Assembly (NCBI GenBank): GCA_002409595.1
Contig: DHNQ01000019.1
Coordinates: 62,001 to 126,000 of the forward strand
Origin: Dysgonomonas sp. UBA5412
GTDB lineage: Bacteria; Bacteroidota; Bacteroidia; Bacteroidales; Dysgonomonadaceae
DNA length: 64,000 nt
Direction: 5' to 3'
Shown here: piece by piece, positions 45,030 through 54,718 of the stretch
Layout: each line of letters begins with the position of its first letter
How positions within the stretch are numbered: the stretch's first letter is position 1
Notes under the pieces: generated by a model
The model's database searches: none
The model's input: only the letters and a program-made list of their open reading frames with translations
Told to the model about the DNA's origin: nothing
Made by a program: the position numbers and the translations under genes

Positions 45030-46550
45030 ATGATTGACAAAGACCAAATAAAAGAATTGCTGGGAGACATTGAAAGCGAGCGTGTTGAACGGACAATTTC
45101 AACAAAAGATACCGATAAATTTGCCAAAGCCGTTTGCGCTTTTGCAAATGATCTGTCAAATAAAAAATTGCCTGGTTACCTTATGGTTGGAGCACATGAC
45201 GATGGCTCATTATCCGGACTCGAAGTTACTGATGAATTATTGAGAAACCTTGCAGGATTGCGTGCTGATGGAAATATACAACCTAAACCCGCTTTAATGG
45301 TTGAAAAAGTATCTTTTTCCAAAGGTGATGTTGCTGTTGTTGAAGTTCAACCGAGCAAGAACACGCCCGTAAGATATAAAGGAACTATTTATGTCCGCAT
45401 CGGAGCAAGAAAAGGAGAAGCCAACGAAGAGGAAGAACGAATACTTCGTGAAAAGAGTGAAGTAAAATCACCTACATTTGACACGAGCCCATGCTTGCAC
45501 AGCAGTATTGATGATTTAGATTTGAACTTGTTTAAAACAGAATACCTTCCTAAATTCGTAAAAGCAAGTGTTTTAAAAAATGACAAGAGAGGAATCAAAC
45601 AACAGCTGGCTTCGTTACAATTATTTGATTTAACTCACGATTGTCCGACCGTTGCTGGTGTCTTGTTGATAGGAAAAGACCCTAAACATATTCTTTTCGG
45701 GTCGTATATTCAATATGTTCAATTTGCGGGAAAGAATCGTGCATCCAAAGTATTGAATGAAAGACAATTTTCGGGCAACTTACTCTCTATGCTGAAAGAG
45801 TTGGATTATTTCATCAAATATACAATTCAAAAACAACGACCTGTATTTGTTACTGTTTTGCGGGAAGAAATGAGAATCAATTATCCATACGAAGCTATTC
45901 GAGAACTGGCTATGAACCTTGTTATGCACCGTAATTATCAGACAAATGCCCCTGCGAAATTTTACGAGTATTCCGACAGAATAGAAATGGATAATCCCGG
46001 AAATCTTTATGGGAAAGTGCATCCGGATAATTTTCCCAATGAAAACGACTACCGTAATCCTGTTATAGCCGTTGCGATGAAAACGCTTGGCTACGTTAAT
46101 CAGTTTGGTAGAGGTATAGAGACAGTTCAAGAGGAATTGGAAGCGAATAAAAACGGTTTGGCTGTGTTTAAATTCGATGATATTACGACTTTCAAAGTAA
46201 TTGTCATGAGTGCCGACCCTATAGAAAAGGGCAATGCAGATGGTGCAGAAAATAGTATAGATAAAACTGAGATAGAACAAAGAACAGAAAAAAATGTCGG
46301 AGATGAGTCGGAGATGAGTCGGAGAAATGTCGGAGAAATGTCGGAGAAAATTGTCGGAGAAAAATTAACTGATAGACAAAAGGAAATTCTAAAACATATT
46401 GAACAAAACAATGTAATTTCAGCAAAAGAAATCTCCGTTTTATTGCAAATTGCGGATAGAACAGTTGAAAGAGAGATACAAAAATTAAAGGAAATGGGTA
46501 TCCTTGAGCGTATTGGCGGAGATAGAGGCGGATACTGGAAAATAAACTAA
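45030..46550 (+). CDS. AlbA_2/Schlafen-like, GHKL ATPase and winged-helix protein
   Basis: A 506 aa protein. Residues 1-140 are the AlbA_2 (Schlafen-like) nucleic-acid-binding domain: DTDKFAKAVCAFANDLSNKK, GYLMVGAHDDGSLSG and GTIYVRIGARKGEAN. Residues about 270-390 resemble the HATPase_c_4 domain (YPYEAIRELAMNLVMHRNY, GYVNQFGRGIETVQ). Residues about 445-505 are a winged helix (LTDRQKEILKHIEQNNVISA, DRTVEREIQKLKEMGIL). Such proteins are often mislabelled RecG-like helicases and are putative regulators. A linker near 424-443 is encoded by an 11-bp tandem repeat, so slippage would shift the frame before the winged helix. Confidence 0.85.
   Translation: MIDKDQIKELLGDIESERVERTISTKDTDKFAKAVCAFANDLSNKKLPGYLMVGAHDDGSLSGLEVTDELLRNLAGLRADGNIQPKPALMVEKVSFSKGDVAVVEVQPSKNTPVRYKGTIYVRIGARKGEANEEEERILREKSEVKSPTFDTSPCLHSSIDDLDLNLFKTEYLPKFVKASVLKNDKRGIKQQLASLQLFDLTHDCPTVAGVLLIGKDPKHILFGSYIQYVQFAGKNRASKVLNERQFSGNLLSMLKELDYFIKYTIQKQRPVFVTVLREEMRINYPYEAIRELAMNLVMHRNYQTNAPAKFYEYSDRIEMDNPGNLYGKVHPDNFPNENDYRNPVIAVAMKTLGYVNQFGRGIETVQEELEANKNGLAVFKFDDITTFKVIVMSADPIEKGNADGAENSIDKTEIEQRTEKNVGDESEMSRRNVGEMSEKIVGEKLTDRQKEILKHIEQNNVISAKEISVLLQIADRTVEREIQKLKEMGILERIGGDRGGYWKIN
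46296..46360 (+). repeat. 11-bp tandem repeat inside the AlbA-ATPase gene
   Basis: GTCGGAGA recurs at 46296, 46307, 46318, 46329, 46340 and 46353; the first five copies are exactly 11 bp apart (unit GTCGGAGATGA or GTCGGAGAAAT), the last 13. Eleven is not a multiple of three, so gain or loss of a unit shifts the reading frame. Confidence 0.85.
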
Positions 46551-46560
46551 GCGCAAGGTC

Positions 46561-47292
46561 ATGGATTACCGCAAAATCAACAGCCATATCATTTTACTCT
46601 CGATAGTTATTCTTGTCGGAGTAATCATATCCATGATTGGGCGGAGGGTTATGCTTGAGAAAGGCTTTGATACAGGTACGGCAAATCTCACTTTTCTAAT
46701 CATTTTCGGTATATGTGTCGTTTTATATTTGATAATCCTTGCGACTTTAGCTCACAGCATTGTTCCTTGGGTTATGAAAAAATTGCCCAGAAAAAACAAA
46801 TCCACTACCATAGTTATAGAAGATATAGATAACGCCCCCAGCGAAAAAGAAGAAATATCAAAACTTCAATCAATAAAAGAGATAAGGCAGAATGCCGATA
46901 AACTCTACACTGAGAAACAAACAGCAAAAATCAATTTGTTTCTTGAATATTTTCATCTGACAATGGCTCAATACGTGACAGATGATGAACTGTTAAGGCT
47001 TGATGAATATATCCGATGTTACGCCAGAGAAGAATCACTACCCATGGATATTACTCCAATAAAGCCTGCAAAACTAAAAAATCCGGACATGTTTCATTTT
47101 GGATGGAATATGGCACACTATTTCGGTTATGACAAACAAGATGTAGTGGCTTGGCTTCAAGCTGTGTTTTTCGGACTAAATAAATTATCTTTCTCCACAA
47201 TAAAAGGAAAACTTTACGATTACCAAACACAAAAATACAACATTCCAAATATAGACGATATCCCCAAATACATGTCGGGAAAGAAGTCGTAA
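46561..47292 (+). CDS. Two-helix membrane protein of mobilizable elements
   Basis: A 243 aa protein with two N-terminal membrane helices (about 9-26 and 42-66) and a cytoplasmic part of about 170 residues: a linker with IVIEDIDNAPSEKEEI, then a helical domain with FLEYFHLTMAQYVTDDELLRLDEYI and NMAHYFGYDKQDVVAWLQAVF. I associate this type with Bacteroidales mobilizable elements, but no function is known. It lies 10 bp after the AlbA gene and ends in a strong terminator. Confidence 0.6.
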   Translation: MDYRKINSHIILLSIVILVGVIISMIGRRVMLEKGFDTGTANLTFLIIFGICVVLYLIILATLAHSIVPWVMKKLPRKNKSTTIVIEDIDNAPSEKEEISKLQSIKEIRQNADKLYTEKQTAKINLFLEYFHLTMAQYVTDDELLRLDEYIRCYAREESLPMDITPIKPAKLKNPDMFHFGWNMAHYFGYDKQDVVAWLQAVFFGLNKLSFSTIKGKLYDYQTQKYNIPNIDDIPKYMSGKKS

Positions 47293-47314
47293 AAGCCTAT
47301 AATTAGATATAATC

Positions 47315-47374
47315 GAGAGATTTTTCAGAGATAACCCAGAGATTTGGGTCTCCGAAAAATCTCTCTTTTTATTT
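47315..47374 (+). terminator. Long hairpin terminator
   Basis: A 12-bp outer stem GAGAGATTTTTC/GAAAAATCTCTC (47315-47326 with 47354-47365) enclosing an ACCCA/TGGGT inner hairpin is followed by TTTTTATTT. Confidence 0.9.
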
Positions 47375-47432
47375 GCTCCGGATTCGATTGAGTCCGAAAG
47401 TAATTTATTGTTTAATTCTAAAATTTTCGATT

Positions 47433-47738
47433 ATGAATTATCGTGATTTATTGAGTTCGGGGGCGAATGTTAGTGTTACTCTCAAACTGGAAGATTTGCG
47501 GAAAATCCTTGAAGAAGCGTTAGGTAGCTTAAAACAAGAACCTAAAGATTCGACATCAGAGGAATTTCTTAATAGAAAAGAGGTGTTGAATATCCTCAAA
47601 ATTGATTCCTCTACCTTATGGAGTTGGGAGAAGACGGGTTACATTAAGTCTTTCCCTTTTGGAGGGCGGAAGCGGTACAAACTTGTAGATGTCGAAGCGA
47701 TACGCACTGGCAGGAAAGGGGTACGAAATGGAAAATAA
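47433..47738 (+). CDS. Excisionase-like helix-turn-helix protein
   Basis: A 101 aa protein. After about 45 residues of helical N-terminus comes a MerR/excisionase-type HTH_17 domain: EFLNRKEVLNILKIDSSTLWSWEKTGYIKSFPFGGRKRYKLVD. In Bacteroides elements such proteins direct excision or control replication genes. The ATG at 47433 is chosen over an upstream one at 47373, because the intervening codons follow directly from the terminator hairpin. The next gene begins 11 bp before this one ends. Confidence 0.85.
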   Translation: MNYRDLLSSGANVSVTLKLEDLRKILEEALGSLKQEPKDSTSEEFLNRKEVLNILKIDSSTLWSWEKTGYIKSFPFGGRKRYKLVDVEAIRTGRKGVRNGK

Positions 47739-48918
47739 AGAAAAGTACATCCGTGTCGGCACAACTCTATATAAGATTGTCCAACGACCTCTAATCAGTG
47801 GAGACTATATTGAGGAGAAAATCATTTGGAGCTATGAAACTCTCCGGCAGGATTATGGGAAGAACAACCTGCCGGAGATTGAGAAGTACGATGGTTTTTG
47901 TATTATTCCGAACCATATCGACTATATGCAGGTCTATGGGACTTACCTAAACCAATACGAACCTATCAATCATGTTCCTTGCGAGGGAGATTTTCCTTAT
48001 ATCCGTATGTTCCTAGAACACATTTTTGAAGAGCAAATAGAGTTGGCGTATGATTACATACAGTTGCTCTACAAGAAGCCTACTCAAATCTTACCGATTA
48101 TCTTATTGGTATCGACCGAGCGGAACACCGGTAAAAGCACTTTCCTGAAATTCTTAAAGATGATATTCTGCAAGAACGCCACATTCAATACGAATGAAGA
48201 TTTCAAAAGTCAATTCAATGCAGATTGGGCAAACAGGCTACTGGTACTTATTGATGAACTTCTTTTGAATAAGATGGAAGACACCGAGAAGATAAAGAAT
48301 CTATCAACTACAGGGGATTATAAAATCGAAGCCAAAGGGAAAGACCGACGGGAGATTGAGTTCTTTGCCAAATTTGTTCTATGTTCCAATAATGAACGAA
48401 ATCCGATTATAATTCCGAAGGAAGAAATCCGTTTTTGGGTTCGGAAAGTCAGTCCGGTCGAGAATGATTTAACTGACCTGAAGCAGTTAATGGAAAAAGA
48501 GATTTCTCATTTCCTATATTTTCTTCTCCACAGAAAACTATCAACACAAAACGAATCTCGAATGTGGTTTAATCCGAGTTTGCTCGAAACTCCAGCTCTG
48601 AATAAAATAAAGAAATACAATTCCAGCAAGGTTGAAATCGAAATGGCTTCCTACTGTAATGAGATGATGGAACTAACAGGGCAAACTCGATTTCGCTGTT
48701 GTACAAAGGATTTGCTCAACGCAGTTCAAAATGCCGGATTGAAAGCCGACCTCAATCAAATTCGCAATATACTGAAAGATAACTGGGGAATCCATTCGGA
48801 AAATAACAGTTACTATACTCTTTATATGCAAAAATACGATGGAGAACTTGATTCGGTGAGAAAAAAAGGACGTTTCGTAGAAATAGAAAAGTCTTTGGTA
48901 GACAAAATCCTGTTGTAA
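47728..48918 (+). CDS. SF3-type helicase (primase-helicase family) of a mobilizable element
   Basis: A 396 aa protein. Superfamily 3 helicase motifs: Walker A STERNTGKSTFL near 137-148, Walker B RLLVLIDELLL, and motif C FAKFVLCSNN. This is the DUF5906/VirE-like replicative helicase seen with a TOPRIM primase in NBU-type elements, needed to replicate the excised circle. The start MENKEKYIRVG (47728) is preferred over 47689 because a purine-rich GGAAAGGGG lies before it and the upstream codons overlap the HTH gene. Confidence 0.87.
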   Translation: MENKEKYIRVGTTLYKIVQRPLISGDYIEEKIIWSYETLRQDYGKNNLPEIEKYDGFCIIPNHIDYMQVYGTYLNQYEPINHVPCEGDFPYIRMFLEHIFEEQIELAYDYIQLLYKKPTQILPIILLVSTERNTGKSTFLKFLKMIFCKNATFNTNEDFKSQFNADWANRLLVLIDELLLNKMEDTEKIKNLSTTGDYKIEAKGKDRREIEFFAKFVLCSNNERNPIIIPKEEIRFWVRKVSPVENDLTDLKQLMEKEISHFLYFLLHRKLSTQNESRMWFNPSLLETPALNKIKKYNSSKVEIEMASYCNEMMELTGQTRFRCCTKDLLNAVQNAGLKADLNQIRNILKDNWGIHSENNSYYTLYMQKYDGELDSVRKKGRFVEIEKSLVDKILL

Positions 48919-48966
48919 TGTTCTTTCTTATCTATAAATAATTAGAAATCAGAAAGAACAACTAAG

Positions 48967-49051
48967 CAACAACAGCGCAACAAAGATACCACAAAACAGA
49001 AATTGTGGAGAACAAATAGTTTAGAAACTAAGATTTGTTGCGTGCTTGTTG
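48967..49051. repeat. Nested inverted repeats, candidate replication origin or control site
   Basis: An imperfect 18-bp inverted repeat (48967-48984 with 49034-49051) encloses a second one, CCACAA/TTGTGG (48989-48994 with 49003-49008). It lies in the 200-bp gap between the helicase and primase genes, a plausible place for the origin of the excised element. No classical iterons are seen. Confidence 0.4.
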
Positions 49052-49119
49052 ACGCTATAATTCATTTATTATCTGCATAGTATATCCACTCTGTAACAAA
49101 ACAACAAAATTTAAACATT

Positions 49120-50049
49120 ATGACTTTAAATGATATAAAGAATATAAGTATTCGGGAGTATTTCGAACAAATTGGAATCAATCCAACTAAGCAAAATGGT
49201 CGTTATGGCATGTATCATTCTCCTTTCAGAGAAGATAAAGACGCCAGCTTGAAAGTAGATTACAATCAAAATTTGTGGATTGATTACGGAACTGGCGAAG
49301 GTGGAAGTATTATTGATTTGGTTTCAAGATTGGAAAAATGTTCTATCAACGAAGCTATCAATAGATTGAATGATTGTTCTTTTTCTTTTCATCGGAATAA
49401 TACTGTGGTCTCTCCTATTCGGACTGTTTCGGAGCTGTCCATAAAAATCCGGAAGATTCTCCCGCTCACTCATCCCGCTTTGTTGGATTACCTGAAAGAG
49501 CGGAGTATAAATATAGATATTACGAAACAATATTGTTCGGAAGTCTATTATTCCATAGCGGACAAATCTTATTTCGCTGTCGGTTTTCGGAACGATGTCG
49601 GAGGCTGGGAGCTTCGCAACAGGTATTTTAAAGGAAGTACTACCCCAAAGAATATTACGACTATAAACAATGGTAACAATTCGGTTATGGTATTCGAGGG
49701 TTTTATGGACTTCCTTTCTTATCTCTCATTAAAACAGAATGCTTCGCCGACAATCGATTCGGCAATATTAAACTCATTAACCAATCTCCCGAAAGCTATT
49801 CCGTTTCTTCAAACCCACCAAACAATACACGTCTTTCTTGATAACGATGAAGCCGGAAAGCGGGCTGTTCAAAGTTTAAGTCCGGTATGTAAAGAAGTAA
49901 TTGACCAGTCTGTTTTCTATCGAAACTATAAAGACCTGAACGATTACTGGCGGGATAAATCCAAGCCGAAAAAAGAGGTCAAAGAGAACAATGCTGTCTC
50001 CTCAATTAAACGGCAGATTCCAAAGAGAAAGAAAGGGCACGGGCTGTAG
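49120..50049 (+). CDS. TOPRIM primase with CHC2-like N-terminus
   Basis: A 309 aa DNA primase. Residues about 5-75 match the CHC2 zinc-finger fold (GRYGMYHSPFREDKDASLKV, WIDYGTGEGGSIIDLV), but the zinc-binding Cys/His set is not preserved, as in many mobile-element primases. TOPRIM motifs follow: the Glu in VMVFEGFMDFLSY near 194 and Asp-x-Asp in VFLDNDEAGKRA near 248. It would prime replication of the excised element together with the SF3 helicase. Confidence 0.9.
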   Translation: MTLNDIKNISIREYFEQIGINPTKQNGRYGMYHSPFREDKDASLKVDYNQNLWIDYGTGEGGSIIDLVSRLEKCSINEAINRLNDCSFSFHRNNTVVSPIRTVSELSIKIRKILPLTHPALLDYLKERSINIDITKQYCSEVYYSIADKSYFAVGFRNDVGGWELRNRYFKGSTTPKNITTINNGNNSVMVFEGFMDFLSYLSLKQNASPTIDSAILNSLTNLPKAIPFLQTHQTIHVFLDNDEAGKRAVQSLSPVCKEVIDQSVFYRNYKDLNDYWRDKSKPKKEVKENNAVSSIKRQIPKRKKGHGL

Positions 50050-50175
50050 TGCAAACCTATGCGCGAAGTGCATTGCAAGACGTCAGTTTGTTACCACAAA
50101 CTGCGCTTGCCGCCTGAACCGCTTTCGCTGGCGGAGAAACTGCAATCGCTTCGCTCTCGACAGTTTTAAATCAAA
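50050..50175 (+). other. Probable oriT region
   Basis: A 130-bp noncoding stretch, GC-richer than its surroundings, lies just upstream of the mobilization genes. It holds the hairpins CAGTTTG/CAAACTG (50084-50090 with 50097-50103) and CCGCC/GGCGG (50110-50114 with 50130-50134). Position before mobC and mobA and hairpin content are typical of oriT; the nick site cannot be identified by eye. Confidence 0.6.
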
Positions 50176-50190
50176 ATAATCAGTAGTCAA

Positions 50191-50490
50191 ATGAAAAATA
50201 GCTATATAAAATTCCGATGTGCAGAATTAGAAAAAGAGAGAATCGAGGGTATGGCTGAGAGATCGGGAGTAAGCCTTTCCGAGTATTGCCGACAACAATG
50301 TTTAACTGGTCGGATACTTGCCAACCCGAAGTTAAGTCCGACAGAGATTTCATACTTCCGGGAACTGAAAGAGCATAACAATGCCATTGCCCGGCTTGCC
50401 AATCTTATACGGAACAAAGACCCACAATTAGTGATCGCCATTGCGGAATATCTGGAACAATCCCGACAGTTGTATAACCGATTCTTTTAG
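50191..50490 (+). CDS. mobC: MobC-like relaxosome accessory protein
   Basis: A 99 aa protein with an N-terminal ribbon-helix-helix DNA-binding domain (YIKFRCAELEKERIEGMAERSG, SLSEYCRQQCLTGRI) and a helical C-terminus (LKEHNNAIARLANLIRN) of the bacterial mobilization protein MobC family. It binds oriT and helps the relaxase open the strand. The relaxase gene begins 4 bp after its stop. Confidence 0.85.
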   Translation: MKNSYIKFRCAELEKERIEGMAERSGVSLSEYCRQQCLTGRILANPKLSPTEISYFRELKEHNNAIARLANLIRNKDPQLVIAIAEYLEQSRQLYNRFF

Positions 50491-50494
50491 GCGT

Positions 50495-51436
50495 ATGATT
50501 GGAAAAGGAAAAGCAATAGCACACGGAGGTAATGCTATTGATTATGCCTTGCGTGAGGGCAAACTTGATAAGATAGTCGGCAGGAACATGATTGAAAGTG
50601 ATACACCTGCCGACATTCTTCGGGAGTTTGAAATGGTTAATCAATACAACGACCGATGCAAGAACAAATATATGCGTTATGAGATAGGAATATCTCCACA
50701 GGATATTGGTAAACTCAAATCAGGAAATATGATTAAAATAGCACGGACATTTGCCAATAAAATGGGATTACAGAATCATCAATGGATAGCCTGCACCCAT
50801 AAAGACACAGGGAAACCACATATCCATCTAATTGCAAACCGTATCGGAGTAGATGGTAAAGTCTTTGACACAACCTTTATGAGTAACCGTTCGGCAAAGA
50901 TTGCGGAAGAGATAAGCCGTGAAATGGGACTGACGATAGCTAAGGATGTTCAGAAACAAAAAGAGCATCAAGAGGCCTACACAGACCCTGTACGTCAGCA
51001 AGCAAAAGAGAAACTCCAACAGATTGCTTATTATGAATTATTCAAGAATGACAGTTTAGAAGGTTTTCTACAGGGTTTGGAGAAAGAGGGTGTCGGCATT
51101 GAGCCTGCAAAAAATAAGCAGGGCAAAACTTACGGCATTCGATTCATCTATGAGAGGCAGACATTCAAAGCATCAGAAATTGGTCGGGAGTTCGGATTCC
51201 GGTCGCTTGCCAACAATTTTTCTTCTTCACCGGAAGAGAGCCATTCGCTACAGGTTCGGCAGAGTCACAACCAAAATGTGGGCAATCAACAATCCTATTC
51301 GGGAGTAAGTTCTGGCATAGCTTCTCTATTAGCCGACTTGTTCACTCCCAGTGGATATAGTCCCGAAGAAGAGGGCAATACATTAAAGCATAAAAAGAAG
51401 AAATCAAAAAAACGATATTATGGACGACAATTCTAA
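50495..51436 (+). CDS. mobA: Relaxase / mobilization nuclease (MobA)
   Basis: A 313 aa relaxase that nicks oriT and pilots the strand. The three-histidine metal motif is in CTHKDTGKPHIHLIANR near residue 104-115. The N-terminal AHGGNAIDYALREGK has no obvious Tyr nucleophile in the usual first motif except the Tyr of NAIDYAL. The C-terminus carries the basic tail KKKKSKKRYYG. The start at 50495 (MIGKGKAIAHG) follows MobC's stop; an upstream start within mobC is unlikely. It is shorter than many relaxases, but NBU-like ones are of this size. Confidence 0.88.
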   Translation: MIGKGKAIAHGGNAIDYALREGKLDKIVGRNMIESDTPADILREFEMVNQYNDRCKNKYMRYEIGISPQDIGKLKSGNMIKIARTFANKMGLQNHQWIACTHKDTGKPHIHLIANRIGVDGKVFDTTFMSNRSAKIAEEISREMGLTIAKDVQKQKEHQEAYTDPVRQQAKEKLQQIAYYELFKNDSLEGFLQGLEKEGVGIEPAKNKQGKTYGIRFIYERQTFKASEIGREFGFRSLANNFSSSPEESHSLQVRQSHNQNVGNQQSYSGVSSGIASLLADLFTPSGYSPEEEGNTLKHKKKKSKKRYYGRQF

Positions 51437-51842
51437 TAAAACAACCAAGCGAAGAAATAAATTCGCTGGAAAAGAAGATATTTCCCGTGAGACAGTTGAT
51501 TACATCTTATCCGCTCAAATCGACCAGCTTCGGGAAATATCCCGAACGAACGATGAAACAGCGAGCCAAGTCAGGGAAAGTGTAAATATCCTATATGAAA
51601 AGCGTATTCCGATTGATACAGCAAAATTTGAGCAACTGAACCGTAGCTTTATCAACGAAATGGAGAACAAACTCCGGAAAGTCAAGCAACCATCCAAAGG
51701 TTTGAAATGGTATATTGTTATGTGGGTAATAACGCTGGTTTCTGCGTTTCTTGCCGGATATTTCATACATGAATATCGGGAATGGAAAGAGAAAGCGGTG
51801 TATTGGTATCAAATGTATGAGGAAGTTAAGGGGAACAAATAG
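51420..51842 (+). CDS. Mobilization-associated coiled-coil membrane protein
   Basis: A 140 aa protein overlapping the relaxase end by 17 bp. A basic N-terminus (TTKRRNKFAGKE), a helical segment (ETVDYILSAQIDQLREISRTNDETASQ) and one transmembrane helix near 97-116 (WYIVMWVITLVSAFLAGYFI) are visible. This layout is common for the small third gene of Bacteroides mob cassettes and may tether the relaxosome to the membrane; the role is inferred. Confidence 0.65.
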   Translation: MDDNSNKTTKRRNKFAGKEDISRETVDYILSAQIDQLREISRTNDETASQVRESVNILYEKRIPIDTAKFEQLNRSFINEMENKLRKVKQPSKGLKWYIVMWVITLVSAFLAGYFIHEYREWKEKAVYWYQMYEEVKGNK

Positions 51843-51894
51843 ATATAAAATAAAGGTTTTTAGATAGAAACATGTCTAATTCTTAGATGTTTAT

Positions 51895-51902
51895 TATTTT
51901 TG
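51895..51902 (+). promoter_or_regulatory. -7 box of the helicase defence cassette
   Basis: TATTTTTG matches TAnnTTTG, 26 bp before the first gene of the cassette, showing it is likely transcribed separately from the mob genes. Confidence 0.55.
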
Positions 51903-51927
51903 TATGAAATAAGAATTTGCGATTAAC

Positions 51928-54718
51928 ATGAATGGATTGCTTCAACAGATAGAAAAAGTTTTCAATGAAAATAAATTAATTGGAAACCACGATTTTACCG
52001 AAGAAGAATATTCTTCAATGGTAGATGTTGTTGGTAGTTTAAGTGATGATTTTAATAAAAATCATCATAATCTGATATTCGCGACACTTGTTGAAATAGC
52101 AAAACGTTGGAAACAATCCGACACTAATGAAGATAGTGAAGAAAACAGCGGATATTGGGATTATGTATTTAAAATATTATTTGCTTCTGATGTTAATCAA
52201 CAACTTTGTCAAAAATACAGAGATGTAATTGGTTGGCTCGGTAGAAGTTGTAATATCCCAGTGGTTACATATGGACAAAAGTACTATGCCACCTTGATGA
52301 TGCACTCGTTTGCACCCAAAAATAGTATTTATTCATTTTTTGACCTTTGTTACAATGTATTTAAAAAAGATTTAGATTTTGGTTTTACAAGTGATGATGA
52401 ATGGCTTTGTGAAATGGTTTCGGAGCAAATGAGAAATGTATTAGGAGGTGGCTATCGAGAAGATAAGTTAATTTCTATCGGGTCGAGTGCATATTCTATA
52501 AAAATTGGTTTGCGCTCTTTTGTTTTGAATGAGAGCTTATCTGTCGAGTTCATTAAATTCATAAAAGACACATTCTATAATATAAACAAACTATTTAATA
52601 GGGAGATAGTCGAAGAAAACACAAGATTAGAACGATATATTGTTGATTGGTGGAAAAATAAAACTGAATCCGAAAAACTTTCAGATGATATAGTACACAA
52701 AAAACGAGTTCCAACAGTTTCAAAGCAAGATATTGTTGCTAAATACATTAGAAACGACAATGAGGTTTTTCTCTGCATTCCGTCAATCAGGTTAGACAAC
52801 AGCAATAGTAAAATATGGCTTGCGGTTTATGTGAATGGCGAACAACTTTATTCAGAAGAATTAAGGACTAAAAGAGGTGAATTGGTTGTTGCCACAAAAA
52901 CAAAGGAGCTTAAATTAAATGAATTGTTGAAGTGTGCCGATGCTATCACTATTAGGATTGAAATTAAAGAAAACGAGATAGTTATATTTGATTCGGAAAA
53001 GAGCAAAATCTCTTCACTTAACAGAGAATTTATTTTGCTTGAAGGCGAAAAAGAAACTTTCAGTCAAATAAATAAACCAACAAACTACTTTGTTTATTCA
53101 AAAGATATAGATGCACTAAAAAGCGTTCCGGACGAATTAACAACTTTCGGAACAAACCTATACAATATTTATCCAAATGCAGGAGAAAGTTTAGTCGGCG
53201 AAACCAAACAAGTCTTTTTCGTTGATAAAACAAAGACGGATAGTTTGGGTAAAAATGCTTGCTTAATCGGAAGTATAGCCGATGTTGAATGGATATTAGA
53301 TGATATTTCTTGTGTTGTGTATAAAAATGCTGTTAAGTTAATGATACCCGAAAATTCCAACTTAAAAGCATTGGAATTGAAAATAGACAAGAAATGCTAC
53401 AAATTACAAGACTTGGATTATGAGCGGATTGAATTGAATTGCTATCAGTTTGGACTAAAAATACTAGGGTTAATTTCCGAATATTACCCAACTGAAATAT
53501 CCTTATATTCTTACGAAAAAGAAAAGGAGCTATTAAAAGAAACTATCATCGTATTACCTGAGCTTGACATACAATTTAACAATCCATTTTACTACGGAAA
53601 CATTGAGCGAAAGATTACAATAAACAGCAATAATGAAATTATGGAATTATCTTGGAACAAACAAGATGATGAAATTATTTGCCCCATAAACGATGGCATT
53701 CTTGTTGTGAAAGTACCTTGTTTGAAATGGCGAATAAACAACGATGAATGGCGTAATGAGCCGATTAACAAAAAAGTATGGTATAAAAATTTGTTGAATA
53801 ATGGAGATTTATTGGAAATAGATAACCCAAAAGGAAATGAGACAGTCTCTATTTTTGGGAAAGCAGACGGTAAGTCATTTGAAATTGCAAAAAATCAGAA
53901 CGGAAAATTTGAGATAGGGCGAGCAATTTATGCTAATGAAAAATACACGAATATTTCTGTTCGTTTTTCAGATACAAAAAAACAATTTGACCTTTTCAAT
54001 ATTGCCACCAAGGAGCATTTTGCAGATAACCCATTAATTCACAATAATGGAAAAGTTTATTGGGATGTAGAAAATACTTTTGTGGGAAGTTCTGATAATG
54101 ATTTTCTTCTTGATGTTGGTGGAAAAAATGTATTTAGAAATAGAATTGATGGTAAAAACAAGGAAATATTAAATAATATCAAAGAAGATATTTACAAAAT
54201 AATAGTGAAAATAAAAGATAAAAATATCTTTTTAAAAGACGAGAAATGGGATACTGTTTTTGAAGGGAATTTAATAATCGGAAAACCCGAAAAATTCAGA
54301 TTTAAGAAAAAATACATTTGTATTGAAAGTATCAATACCGCATTTTCGGCAGATATAGACAACAATTGGATTACACCCCGAAAAAACTATATTATAAGAG
54401 ATTTGGAGTATTTAGAAATACAAGATGGAGAGCAAATCATTGAATATTATGTTGGAAGACTAAAAATAGCAAGACAAGATAATTCATTCATTGATTATTT
54501 AGAAAATGAAAAAGGAGAAAAAGACCAGATAAATCCTGTACGTATAGAATTGAGAAGTAATAACTCCTTTTGGTTGGTTGCAGGTTACGATAAAGATAAT
54601 GATGATTTTTTAGGAGAATTAATATTTGATAATGCTCGTCGCGAATTATGCAATATCAATAGTAGCGACAGAACAAGATATAAGGTGGCAAATATATACA
54701 AATTTAAAGAAGAGGAAT
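51928..54718 (+). CDS. DruH-like large protein of a helicase defence cassette (see overlap with next gene)
   Basis: The reading frame ends at 54726, overlapping the helicase gene by 8 bp. The product is 932 aa, AT-rich and without a recognisable enzymatic motif. Residues 1-240 are helical (YWDYVFKILFASDVNQQL, VIGWLGRSCNIPVVTYG). From about 275 on it is beta-rich, with repeated immunoglobulin-like stretches (IWLAVYVNGEQLYSEEL, FWLVAGYDKDNDDFLGEL). Position directly before a DEAH/DUF1998 helicase is the layout of Druantia type III (druH then druE); the identification rests on that layout and size, not on a motif. Confidence 0.5.

Noticed and set aside
46296..46360. CRISPR-like array
   Set aside because: Units are contiguous 11-bp repeats without spacers, inside a gene; no CRISPR array was seen anywhere in the window.
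45780..46587. Minus-strand frames opposite the AlbA-ATPase gene
   Set aside because: Codon pattern and domain content belong to the plus strand; the reverse frames are low-complexity shadows.
54626..54718. Longer N-terminus for the large helicase
   Set aside because: It would overlap the upstream gene by 101 bp; the ATG at 54719 has a purine-rich run before it and the usual 8-bp overlap.
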